From assembly GCA_028291445.1 (NCBI GenBank), contig JAQGIA010000289.1:1-5439 (forward strand): a DNA stretch of 5,439 nucleotides, given 5' to 3'. The translations under genes were made by a program, and so were the position numbers. Source of the DNA: Belnapia sp. Its GTDB lineage: Bacteria; Pseudomonadota; Alphaproteobacteria; Acetobacterales; Acetobacteraceae. This document shows positions 1 through 5,439 of this stretch, in pieces (the stretch's first letter is position 1; every line of letters begins with the position of its first letter). Below the pieces are notes generated by a model, which was given only the letters and a program-made list of their open reading frames with translations, was not told where the DNA came from and did not search any database.

Positions 1-890
1 ATCGCTTCCGGCGGCACCTCCAATGCCGCGCGCAGCTCCAGGCAGGCATCGATCACCGCATGGAAGACGATGCCGGCCGGATAGGGCTTGTAGGTGGCCC
101 GCCCGATCTCCCAGCGCTCCCCCAGCCCCTCGGTGATGGCCGCCAGATCCGGCGCGTCGCCGGTCGCCCGGGCCCAGCCGAGCGGCCCCTCGATCGCCAT
201 CGGCGCGGCCTCGTAGCCTTGCTCGGCCAGCAGCGCCGCCAGCATGCCGTGCCGCGCAGCATTGCCGACGCCGACGTTCTTCGCGCCCGTCGGCAGGATC
301 TCGACGATGCCCGCTGCCTGGCTGGCGGCGATGCCGATGGCATGGCCGGCCTGGGCGGCGGTTAACCCCAGCAGCCGGGCGCAGCCCGCCGCGGCCCCGA
401 AGGCGCCGCAGGTGGAGGTGATGTGCCAGCCGCGGGCATAATGCCCGGGCGAGACGGCATTGCCGATCCGGCATTCCACCTCGCCCCCCAGCAGGAAACC
501 GGCCAGCACGGCGGCGCCGGAAAGCCCGCGCTGCTCCGCCAGGGCGAGGACCGCCGGCACCACCGGCGCGGCCGGGTGGATCACGGTGTTCAGATGGGTA
601 TCGTCGTAATCCAGCAGATTGCCGGCGATGGCATTGACGAAGGCGGCGCTCATCGGGTCGAGCCGCATCCCCTGGCCGACCACCGTCGCCACCGGCGCCC
701 CGGCGAAACCCTGCATCACCCGTAGCGCCGTCAGCACCGCCGGATCCCGCGCCACGCCCAGCGCGCAACCCAGGTGGTTGAGGATGGATCGCTTCGCCTC
801 ATGCCGCAGCCCGGCTGGGATGGCCGCCCAATCCGCTTCCGCGACGAAGCTGCCCAGCCGCTGGGCGGCGCCCATGGCGCGATGGTCCAT
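1..890 (-). CDS. MmgE/PrpD family protein (3'-partial; cut by the left edge)
   Basis: The 296 codons visible are about two thirds of a usual 450-480 residue family member; the C-terminus lies beyond the left edge. MmgE/PrpD proteins are cytoplasmic cofactor-free enzymes such as 2-methylcitrate dehydratase, cis-aconitate decarboxylase and iminodisuccinate epimerase. Visible family motifs are LDYDDTH (residues 93-99), HP at 105-106, GWHITSTCGAFGAAAG (154-169), SQAAG (190-194), the TGAKNVGVGNAARHG block (201-215) and KPYPAGIVFH (268-277). From memory of the cis-aconitate decarboxylase structure, D94, T98, H105, H156 and K204 match its active-site residues, so the enzyme looks intact. The ATG at 890 is chosen because GGGGAGGG lies 4 bases upstream, and the family's N-terminal helix begins just after it. 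It is transcribed divergently from the dehydrogenase and shares a repeat-filled intergenic region with it. Family assignment is secure; the substrate is not identifiable. Confidence 0.95.
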   Translation of the reverse strand, partial: MDHRAMGAAQRLGSFVAEADWAAIPAGLRHEAKRSILNHLGCALGVARDPAVLTALRVMQGFAGAPVATVVGQGMRLDPMSAAFVNAIAGNLLDYDDTHLNTVIHPAAPVVPAVLALAEQRGLSGAAVLAGFLLGGEVECRIGNAVSPGHYARGWHITSTCGAFGAAAGCARLLGLTAAQAGHAIGIAASQAAGIVEILPTGAKNVGVGNAARHGMLAALLAEQGYEAAPMAIEGPLGWARATGDAPDLAAITEGLGERWEIGRATYKPYPAGIVFHAVIDACLELRAALEVPPEA

Positions 891-894
891 CCTG

Positions 895-902
895 CCCTCC
901 CC
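895..902 (-). promoter_or_regulatory. Shine-Dalgarno site of the PrpD-family gene
   Basis: Read on the minus strand this is GGGGAGGG, containing the GGAGG core, and it ends four bases before the ATG at 890. It supports that start codon over the in-frame ATG five codons downstream. Confidence 0.7.
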
Positions 903-911
903 GAATTGCTT

Positions 912-1046
912 GCGGCGTCGATATCCCTACCGCTGCGCGGCGTCGATATGCCTTGGCGACGCGTGGCGTCGCTACCCCCCCCTGCGCCGCACGGCCTCGG
1001 TATCCCCTTGCCGCTGTGCTGCGTCGATATCCCCTGGCGCTGCCCG
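912..1046. repeat. Five-unit degenerate tandem repeat / stem-loop array
   Basis: Five head-to-tail copies of a roughly 26-base unit begin at 915, 940, 966, 994 and 1021 (spacings 25, 26, 28 and 27). The plus-strand core is GCGTCGATATCCCCT; copies 1 and 5 keep TCGATATCCC exactly, copy 2 has TCGATATGCC, copy 3 TCGCTACCCC and copy 4 TCGGTATCCC. The GATATC core is palindromic in copies 1 and 5. Each unit can fold: 912-917 with 931-936, 940-945 with 957-962, 963-968 with 985-990, 992-995 with 1010-1013 (plus a bulged extension), and 1018-1023 with 1038-1043 (one mismatch). The core falls in the loop, except that in copy 2 the TCG is in the stem. The array occupies most of the 205-base gap between divergent start codons. 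It could be a multi-site operator, a structured leader of the dehydrogenase mRNA, or a decayed dispersed repeat. The repetition is seen; the function is unknown. Confidence 0.7.
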
Positions 1047-1081
1047 GACAAGCGCCGCTCGGCTATCCTCGGGCGGCACCA

Positions 1082-1088
1082 GGGGGAA
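1082..1088 (+). promoter_or_regulatory. Shine-Dalgarno site of the dehydrogenase gene
   Basis: GGGGGAA ends seven bases before the ATG at 1096. It fixes the dehydrogenase start there, although the same frame is open far upstream through the repeat array and across the divergent gene. Confidence 0.65.
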
Positions 1089-1095
1089 GCATGGC

Positions 1096-1875
1096 ATGAC
1101 ACAAAATCTGCGGGGGCGCGTCGCGCTGGTCACCGGCTCGACCGGCGGCATCGGCCTGGCGGTGGCGGAGGCGCTGGCCGAGGCCGGGGCCGCGCTGGTC
1201 CTGCACGGGCTCGCCACCCCGGCGGAGGCCGCACCGGTGGTGGCCGATCTCGCGTCCCGGCATGGCGTCGCGGTCCGCTACCAGCCGGCCGAGCTGGCCG
1301 ACCCGGCCGCCATCGGCGCCATGATGGCCGCGGCCGGTCCCATCGACATCCTGGTGAACAATGCCGCCTCCCGCCATTTCGGCCCGGTGGAGGCAACGGT
1401 GCCGGCGGATTGGGACCAGGATCTGGCGGTCAACCTCTCCGCCGCCTTCCATCTCATCCGCCTGGCGCTGCCCGGGATGCGCCAGCGCGGCTGGGGCCGG
1501 ATCGTCAACATGGCCTCGATCTACGGCCTGGTCGGCGCTCCCGGGCGGATCGGCTACGTCACCACCAAGACCGCGCTGATCGGGCTGACCCGCGGCGTGG
1601 CGCTGGAGACGGCCGAGAGCGGCATCACCTGCAACGCGCTCTGCCCCGGCTCCACCCTGACGCCCAATATCGATGGCCGCATCCGTGCCGCGATGGCTGC
1701 CGAGGGCACCGACCGGGCGACGGCGGAAGCCCGCTTCCTCGCCGGCAAGCAGCCGACCGGGCGCTTCGTCGAGGCCACGGCGATCGCCGCCATGGTGGCG
1801 CTGCTCTGCGGCCCGGCCGGTCGGGACATCACCGGCGCGGTGCTGCCGATGGATGGCGGCTGGTCGGCGGCGTGA
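1096..1875 (+). CDS. SDR family NAD(P)-dependent oxidoreductase (3-hydroxybutyrate dehydrogenase-like)
   Basis: A complete 259-residue classical short-chain dehydrogenase/reductase, the usual length for the family, expected to be a soluble cytoplasmic NAD(P)H-dependent enzyme. The Rossmann glycine motif TGSTGGIG is at residues 13-20, the NNA motif at 88-90, and the catalytic set is N113, S141, Y154 and K158. The PGS segment at 184-186 and the C-terminal DGGW motif (253-256) are also in place. The segments WGRIVNMAS, ALETAESGITCNALCPG and the late AGKQP resemble bacterial 3-hydroxybutyrate dehydrogenases. However, the positions that bind hydroxybutyrate in the Pseudomonas fragi enzyme (from memory Q94, H144, K152, W187, Q196) read R93, Y143, R151, S186 and R195 here; only the C-terminal Trp is kept. 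A different, perhaps larger or more acidic, substrate is therefore likely. The ATG at 1096 follows a good Shine-Dalgarno and directly precedes the Rossmann strand. It is divergent from the PrpD-family gene. Confidence 0.93.
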   Translation: MTQNLRGRVALVTGSTGGIGLAVAEALAEAGAALVLHGLATPAEAAPVVADLASRHGVAVRYQPAELADPAAIGAMMAAAGPIDILVNNAASRHFGPVEATVPADWDQDLAVNLSAAFHLIRLALPGMRQRGWGRIVNMASIYGLVGAPGRIGYVTTKTALIGLTRGVALETAESGITCNALCPGSTLTPNIDGRIRAAMAAEGTDRATAEARFLAGKQPTGRFVEATAIAAMVALLCGPAGRDITGAVLPMDGGWSAA

Positions 1876-1886
1876 CGGGGGGATTT

Positions 1887-1915
1887 CTCGGCCGGACCCC
1901 GCGCGGCCGGGCTTT
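1887..1915 (+). terminator. Possible weak terminator hairpin after the dehydrogenase
   Basis: Twelve bases past the stop codon, 1887-1894 (CTCGGCCG) can pair with 1904-1911 (CGGCCGGG) as an eight-base-pair stem including one G-U pair, with a nine-base loop. Only three T residues follow (1913-1915), so it is a poor intrinsic terminator and may act only as a 3'-end stabiliser. The rest of the 1876-2035 gap holds no gene that I can support. Confidence 0.35.
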
Positions 1916-1987
1916 CGACCGGGGCCTTTCCACCGGGGACAAGGATCGGCTCCGGCTGTAGGACACCGTCGCATCCCCCGGCGCCAA

Positions 1988-2027
1988 GCCTTCGATGTTT
2001 AAGCCACGCCTTCGATGTCCAAGAATG
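1988..2027 (+). repeat. 20-base tandem duplication upstream of the Bug receptor gene
   Basis: GCCTTCGATGT occurs perfectly at 1988-1998 and again at 2008-2018. The similarity extends over 16 bases (1988-2003 against 2008-2023) with two mismatches, giving a 20-base period or about two helical turns. The second copy ends just before the ribosome binding site and creates a false ATG at 2015. It may be a paired operator site or simple slippage. Confidence 0.6.
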
Positions 2028-2031
2028 AGGA
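2027..2031 (+). promoter_or_regulatory. Shine-Dalgarno site deciding the Bug receptor start
   Basis: GAGGA ends four bases before the ATG at 2036. The in-frame ATG at 2015 has no purine-rich site upstream, and starting there would place seven polar residues (including two acidic ones) before the signal peptide. The 2036 start is therefore preferred. Confidence 0.6.
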
Positions 2032-2035
2032 TTCC

Positions 2036-3046
2036 ATGATCATTGCCACCCGCCGCGGCCTGCATGCCAGCCTGGCCGCCTCGCTGCTCGCCGCCCGCCC
2101 CGCCTTCGCCCAAGCCCCGGCCTTCGCCCAAGCCCCGGCCTCCGCCCAAGCCCCGGCCTTCCCCAATCGCCCGATCTCGGTGGTGGTGCCCTTCGCCGCC
2201 GGCGGCAGCACCGACGTGCTGACCCGGCTGATGGCCGAGCGGATGACCGAGGCATTGGGCAAGCCGGTGCAGGTGGACAACCGGCCCGGCGGCAATACCA
2301 TCATCGGCGCCGAATACGCCGCCCGCGCGGCGCCCGATGGCCACACCATCCTGATGGCGGCCGGCACCACGCTCACCATCAACCCGGTGATCTACCGCAG
2401 CCTGCCGTACAAGCTGGAGGATTTCGCCCCGATCACCCTGGCCTCGACCTTCCCCTTCGCGGTCATCGCCCGGAACGACGGCCCGGCCGACATCGCCGCC
2501 ATGGTGGCCGCGGCGAAGGCCAGGCCGGGACAGGTCACCTACGGCACCAATGGCCCCACCACCCTGACCAATGTCGCGATGCTGATGGTGCTGGAACGGC
2601 TGGGCATCACCATGCAGGACGTGACCTACCGGGGCGACGCGGCGCAGCTGAACGACTTCCTGGCCGGCAACCTCGACCTGCTGGTGGTCGCCGGCAGCAC
2701 CGCCCTGCCGGTGGTCCGCAACGGCCAGGGCCGCATCCTCGGCTGGACCAGCGCGCAGCGCGTCGCCTCGACCCCGGATGTGCCGACCTTCGCCGAGGGC
2801 TCGCCCGGCCTGGTCGCGGAAAGCTGGTTCGGCCTGCTGGCCCCCGCCCGCACGCCGCCGGCCGCGCTGGACCAGTTGAACGCCGCCGCGGTGCGGGCCT
2901 TGCAGGATACCCGCATCCGCGACCGGCTGACCAACGACGGGCAATTCCCGGTCGGCGGCACGGCGGAGGAATTCGGCCGCTTCCTGGCCAGCGAGGCGGC
3001 CCGCTGGAAGCCCATCCTCAGCCGGCTGGAAGTGCCGCAGAACTAG
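2036..3046 (+). CDS. Bug/TctC-family tripartite tricarboxylate transporter substrate-binding protein
   Basis: A 336-residue exported periplasmic receptor of the Bug (TctC) family, which binds small carboxylates or related solutes; the length is typical. Residues 1-25 form a signal peptide (ATRRGLH, then an Ala/Leu-rich stretch) with likely cleavage at AFA|Q after residue 25. The RR pair gives a weak Tat-like look, but the consensus is incomplete. Family motifs are VPFAAGGSTD (51-60), VDNRPGGNTIIGA (80-92), PDGHTILMA (100-108), the YRGDAAQLNDFLAG block starting at 198, and VPTFAE followed by SWFGLLAPARTP in the C-terminal lobe. The membrane partners TctA and TctB are absent from the window, as is common for orphan Bug receptors. 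The cleavage region is expanded by an 18-base tandem repeat. The last 29 bases overlap the convergent ABC ATPase gene. The ligand cannot be inferred. Confidence 0.94.
   Translation: MIIATRRGLHASLAASLLAARPAFAQAPAFAQAPASAQAPAFPNRPISVVVPFAAGGSTDVLTRLMAERMTEALGKPVQVDNRPGGNTIIGAEYAARAAPDGHTILMAAGTTLTINPVIYRSLPYKLEDFAPITLASTFPFAVIARNDGPADIAAMVAAAKARPGQVTYGTNGPTTLTNVAMLMVLERLGITMQDVTYRGDAAQLNDFLAGNLDLLVVAGSTALPVVRNGQGRILGWTSAQRVASTPDVPTFAEGSPGLVAESWFGLLAPARTPPAALDQLNAAAVRALQDTRIRDRLTNDGQFPVGGTAEEFGRFLASEAARWKPILSRLEVPQN
2102..2161 (+). repeat. 18-base tandem repeat at the signal-peptide cleavage site of the Bug receptor
   Basis: Three complete 18-base units (2102-2119, 2120-2137, 2138-2155) plus a partial fourth (2156-2161) encode AFAQAP, AFAQAP, ASAQAP and AF, residues 23-42 of the receptor. 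The first two units are identical and the third differs by one base (TTC to TCC). Each unit carries an AxA|Q-type signal peptidase I motif, so the cleavage site itself is repeated. Removing two units restores a usual signal-peptide-to-domain spacing, which suggests slippage expansion. Confidence 0.9.
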
Positions 3047-4688
3047 GGATGGCCAAAGGTAGGGGTGGGGCGGCGGGCAGGGCCTGGCTCCAGGCCGCCC
3101 CCGGCACCGCGTCGAACAGCGCCTTGGTATAGGGGTGCTTCGGCGCGGCGAAGATCGTCGCCGTATCGCCCAGCTCGACGATGGCACCATGCCGCATCAC
3201 CGCGATGCGGTCGCAGATCTGCAAGGCGACCCGCAGGTCGTGCGTCACGAACAGCAGCGAGAGTTGCAGCTTCGCCTTGATATCCGCCAGCAGGGCCAGC
3301 ACCTGGGCCTGCACCGAGACATCCAGCGCCGAAACGGGTTCGTCCGCCACCAATATGGCCGGCTCCAGCGCCAGCGCCCGGGCGATGCCGATGCGCTGGC
3401 GCTGCCCGCCGCTGAACTCATGCGGGTAGCGATCCGCCGCCGAGGGGTCGAGCCCTACCAGCCCCAGCAGGGTCCGCGCCCGCGCCCGCGCCTCGGCCGG
3501 CGGCAGGCCATGGATGACCGGCCCCTCGGCGATGATGTCGGCCACCGTCTGGCGCGGGTCGAGCGAGGCGTAGGGGTCCTGGAAGACCATCTGGATCTTC
3601 CGCCGGTGCGGCCGCATCAGCCGCTGCGGGATGCGGGTGATGTCGTCGCCGTCGAGGATGATGTCGCCGCTGTCGATGCTCAGCAGCCGGGTCATGGCCC
3701 GCGCCAGGGTGGATTTGCCCGACCCGGATTCGCCGACCAACCCCAGCGTCTCCCCCCGCCGCAGCACGATATCGACCCCGTCCAGCGCGACGGTCGCCCG
3801 GCCGCGCCGGAAGATGCCCTTGGCGGCATAGGCTTTGCGGGCCTTGATGCTCTCCAGCATCGTCACCCCCGGCGCCTGGCGCGGCCGCACCGGCACCGCC
3901 AGCCGCGGCACCGCGGCGAGCAGCGCCTGGGTATAGGGATGCTCCGGCGCGTTCAGCACCGCGTCGCGCGTCCCGGCCTCAACCAGCTTGCCACGCTGGA
4001 GCACCGCCACCTGGTCGGCGATATCCGCCACCACGCCGAAATCATGGGTGATGAACAGCACCGCCGTGCCGTGCTCGCGCTGCAATTCGCGGATCAGGTG
4101 GAGGATCTGCGCCTGGGTGGTGACATCGAGCGCGGTGGTCGGCTCGTCGGCGATCAGCAGCTTGGGGTCGAGCGCCAGGGCCATGGCGATCATCGCCCGC
4201 TGCCGCTGCCCGCCGGAGAGCTGGTGCGGATAGGAGCGGGCGATCTGCGCCGGATCCGGCAGGTGCACGTCGGCCAGCAATCGCACCACCCGGTCCCGCC
4301 GCGCGGTGCGGCCGAGATCGGTGTGGATGCGGAAGACCTCCGCCAGTTGCCGGCCGATGCTGTGCAGCGGGTTCAGCGCCGTCATCGGCTCCTGGAAGAT
4401 CATGCCGATCCGGGCGCCCCGGGTTTTTGCGAGCTGCGCCGGGGTGGCACCGACCAGTTGCTCGCCCTGGAACAGGATGCTGCCCGCCGTCACCCGCACC
4501 CGCGGCGCCGGCAGCAGGCCGAGCACGGCACGCGCCGCCAGCGACTTGCCGGAACCGCTCTCGCCGATCAGGCAGGTCACCTCGCCGGGTTGCAGCCGCA
4601 GGGAAAGCCCTTCCACCGCGGAGGGCCGGTCGGCCCCCTTGGGCAGGCCGATGGTGAGGCCGGCGATATCGAGGATCGGGTCGCTCAT
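3018..4688 (-). CDS. Fused dipeptide/oligopeptide-type ABC transporter ATP-binding protein (two ATPase domains; DppD-DppF or YejF-like)
   Basis: A 556-residue cytoplasmic protein with two complete ABC ATPase domains that would energise a peptide/nickel-family importer. Domain 1 has Walker A GESGSGKS (42-49), Q-loop Q99, signature LSGGQR (157-162), Walker B D181-E182 and switch H215, then [12 protein letters not shown]. Domain 2 has GESGSGKST (319-327), Q370, FSGGQR (425-430), D449-E450 and H483, then [13 protein letters not shown]. Both sites keep all catalytic residues. The linker (about 264-300) lacks the cysteine-rich stretch often found after HPYT in stand-alone DppD/OppD proteins. A proline/alanine-rich tail of about 25 residues ends the protein, and its last codons overlap the receptor gene. 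The ATG at 4688 overlaps the permease stop (ATGA) without a clear ribosome binding site, implying translational coupling. An extended start at 4793 would add 35 residues from another frame of the permease and is rejected. The substrate (peptide, opine, glutathione or other) is not determinable. Confidence 0.95.
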   Translation of the reverse strand: MSDPILDIAGLTIGLPKGADRPSAVEGLSLRLQPGEVTCLIGESGSGKSLAARAVLGLLPAPRVRVTAGSILFQGEQLVGATPAQLAKTRGARIGMIFQEPMTALNPLHSIGRQLAEVFRIHTDLGRTARRDRVVRLLADVHLPDPAQIARSYPHQLSGGQRQRAMIAMALALDPKLLIADEPTTALDVTTQAQILHLIRELQREHGTAVLFITHDFGVVADIADQVAVLQRGKLVEAGTRDAVLNAPEHPYTQALLAAVPRLAVPVRPRQAPGVTMLESIKARKAYAAKGIFRRGRATVALDGVDIVLRRGETLGLVGESGSGKSTLARAMTRLLSIDSGDIILDGDDITRIPQRLMRPHRRKIQMVFQDPYASLDPRQTVADIIAEGPVIHGLPPAEARARARTLLGLVGLDPSAADRYPHEFSGGQRQRIGIARALALEPAILVADEPVSALDVSVQAQVLALLADIKAKLQLSLLFVTHDLRVALQICDRIAVMRHGAIVELGDTATIFAAPKHPYTKALFDAVPGAAWSQALPAAPPLPLAIPSSAALPAG

Positions 4689-5439
4689 CGGTCGCGCAGC
4701 CTCGGGTTCAGGGCCTCGTTCAACCCGTCGCCGACGAGGTTGATCGAGAGCACGGTCAGCAGGATGGCGATCCCGGGGAAGGTGCAGACCCACCAGGCCG
4801 AGCGCAGCGAGACCCGCCCGGCGCTGATCAGCAGCCCCCAGCTCATCACGTTGGGATCGCCCAGGCCGAGGAAGGCGAGCCCCGATTCCAGCAGGATGGC
4901 GCTGGCCACCAGCAGCGAGCCGACCGCGACGATCGAGGACAGGCAGTTCGGCAGCAGGTGGCGGAAGATGATGCGCGGCCCGCTGGCGCCCAGCCCGACG
5001 CAGGCCAGGATGAATTCCCGCCCGCCGAGCGCCACGAATTCGCCCCGCACCAGCCGGGCGATGCCGGGCCAGGAGACCGCGGCGATGGCGATGATGACGC
5101 TGCCGATCGAGGGCGAGAGGATCACCACCAGCAGCATCGCCAGCAGAAAGGCCGGGATGGTCTGGAAGAACTCGGTCACCCGCATCAGCACCAGGTCGGT
5201 GGCGCCGCGGTAGTAGCCGGCGAAGCCGCCGATCAGCGCGCCGATCAGCACCGCCGAGAGCGCCGCCGCGATGCCGATCAGCAGCGAGGTCCGCGCCCCC
5301 TGCGCGACGCCCGCCGCCACGTCGCGCCCCAGCGCATCGGTGCCGAGCAGGAAGCGCGCCCCCGGCGGTTGCAGCGGCGGCCCGGCCAGGGTGAAGGCCC
5401 CGGCCGGATAGAGCAGGGGCGCCGCCACGGTGAGCAGGC
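4685..5439 (-). CDS. DppC-family ABC transporter permease (5'-partial; cut by the right edge)
   Basis: This is the inner-membrane subunit of a dipeptide/oligopeptide/nickel-type importer. 250 codons are visible; the frame is open to the right edge, where LLT-VAAPLLYP looks like the end of the first membrane segment, so the true start lies outside. A GTG at 5428 is in frame but would remove that segment. Counting from it, the family motif LLGTDALGRDV is at 27-37, followed by hydrophobic segments near 48-73, 91-118 and 160-190 and one near the C-terminus. The cytoplasmic coupling loop (138-161) ends in GASGPRIIFRHLLPN; its eponymous EAA reads LAC. The C-terminus [15 protein letters not shown] is typical of DppC. 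The stop overlaps the ATPase start by four bases. The partner DppB-type permease and the binding protein should lie upstream, off the window to the right. Confidence 0.95.
   Translation of the reverse strand, partial: LLTVAAPLLYPAGAFTLAGPPLQPPGARFLLGTDALGRDVAAGVAQGARTSLLIGIAAALSAVLIGALIGGFAGYYRGATDLVLMRVTEFFQTIPAFLLAMLLVVILSPSIGSVIIAIAAVSWPGIARLVRGEFVALGGREFILACVGLGASGPRIIFRHLLPNCLSSIVAVGSLLVASAILLESGLAFLGLGDPNVMSWGLLISAGRVSLRSAWWVCTFPGIAILLTVLSINLVGDGLNEALNPRLRDR

Noticed and set aside
912..1046. CRISPR array
   Set aside because: The units are degenerate and contiguous with no unique spacers, and there are no cas genes in the window.
619..1095. N-terminal extension of the dehydrogenase frame back to 619
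   Set aside because: The extension crosses the repeat array and lies antisense to the PrpD-family gene. The ATG at 1096 has a Shine-Dalgarno and sits at the usual distance before the Rossmann motif.
1091..1099. A two-codon upstream frame (ATG GCA TGA) overlapping the dehydrogenase start as ATGA
   Set aside because: The Shine-Dalgarno is too close to this ATG (about three bases) and well placed for the ATG at 1096. A two-codon frame is easily due to chance.
774..1961. A 395-codon plus-strand frame overlapping the dehydrogenase
   Set aside because: It is the +1 shadow of the dehydrogenase; its translation is Arg/Gly/Pro-rich, and all family motifs are in the other frame.
3072..3099. Inverted repeat GGCCTGG/CCAGGCC just after the receptor stop, as an intrinsic terminator
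   Set aside because: It lies inside the ATPase coding sequence, its loop is only 2-4 bases, and it is followed by a C-rich stretch rather than a T tract. It is consistent with codon-driven GC palindromy.
1829..3190. A 453-codon open frame on the minus strand opposite the Bug receptor
   Set aside because: It is a low-complexity Gly/Arg/His-rich shadow of the receptor gene, with no recognisable motif and no good ribosome binding site.
3135..5213. A 692-codon open frame on the plus strand opposite the ABC transporter genes
   Set aside because: It is antisense to two unmistakable ABC genes. Its translation is rich in Arg, His, Gln and Gly with no domain, and it arises from the scarcity of stops in very GC-rich DNA.

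Overview
This 5.4 kb window is very GC-rich, and every real gene has codons that end almost always in G or C. It looks like a chromosomal segment of a high-GC alphaproteobacterium. The orphan tripartite-transporter-type (Bug/TctC) receptor beside small-molecule metabolism genes fits the Acetobacteraceae (Roseomonas-like), but that placement is inference; there is no rRNA or marker gene to confirm it.

Layout from left to right: (1) positions 1-890, minus strand, the N-terminal two thirds of an MmgE/PrpD-family enzyme that runs off the left edge. (2) Positions 891-1095, a 205-base divergent intergenic region largely filled by five degenerate head-to-tail repeat units of 25-28 bases, each able to fold into a small stem-loop. 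(3) Positions 1096-1875, plus strand, a complete classical short-chain dehydrogenase/reductase that resembles 3-hydroxybutyrate dehydrogenases overall but has lost most of their substrate-binding residues. (4) Positions 1876-2035, an intergenic stretch with a weak terminator-like hairpin and a 20-base tandem duplication. (5) Positions 2036-3046, plus strand, an exported Bug/TctC-type solute receptor whose signal-peptide cleavage region has been triplicated by an 18-base tandem repeat. (6) Positions 3018-4688, minus strand, a double-domain (fused DppD-DppF or YejF-like) ABC ATPase that overlaps the receptor gene tail to tail by 29 bases. (7) Positions 4685-5439, minus strand, a DppC-type permease coupled to the ATPase by an ATGA overlap and cut by the right edge.

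How the genes may work together: the permease and fused ATPase are the end of a peptide/nickel-family ABC importer operon. Its other permease and binding protein should lie beyond the right edge. The PrpD-family enzyme, the dehydrogenase and the orphan receptor look like parts of a small organic-acid uptake and breakdown locus, but no substrate can be read from the sequence. No mobile element, CRISPR array, tRNA or rRNA was seen. The least explained element is the repeat array between the divergent prpD-like and dehydrogenase genes.
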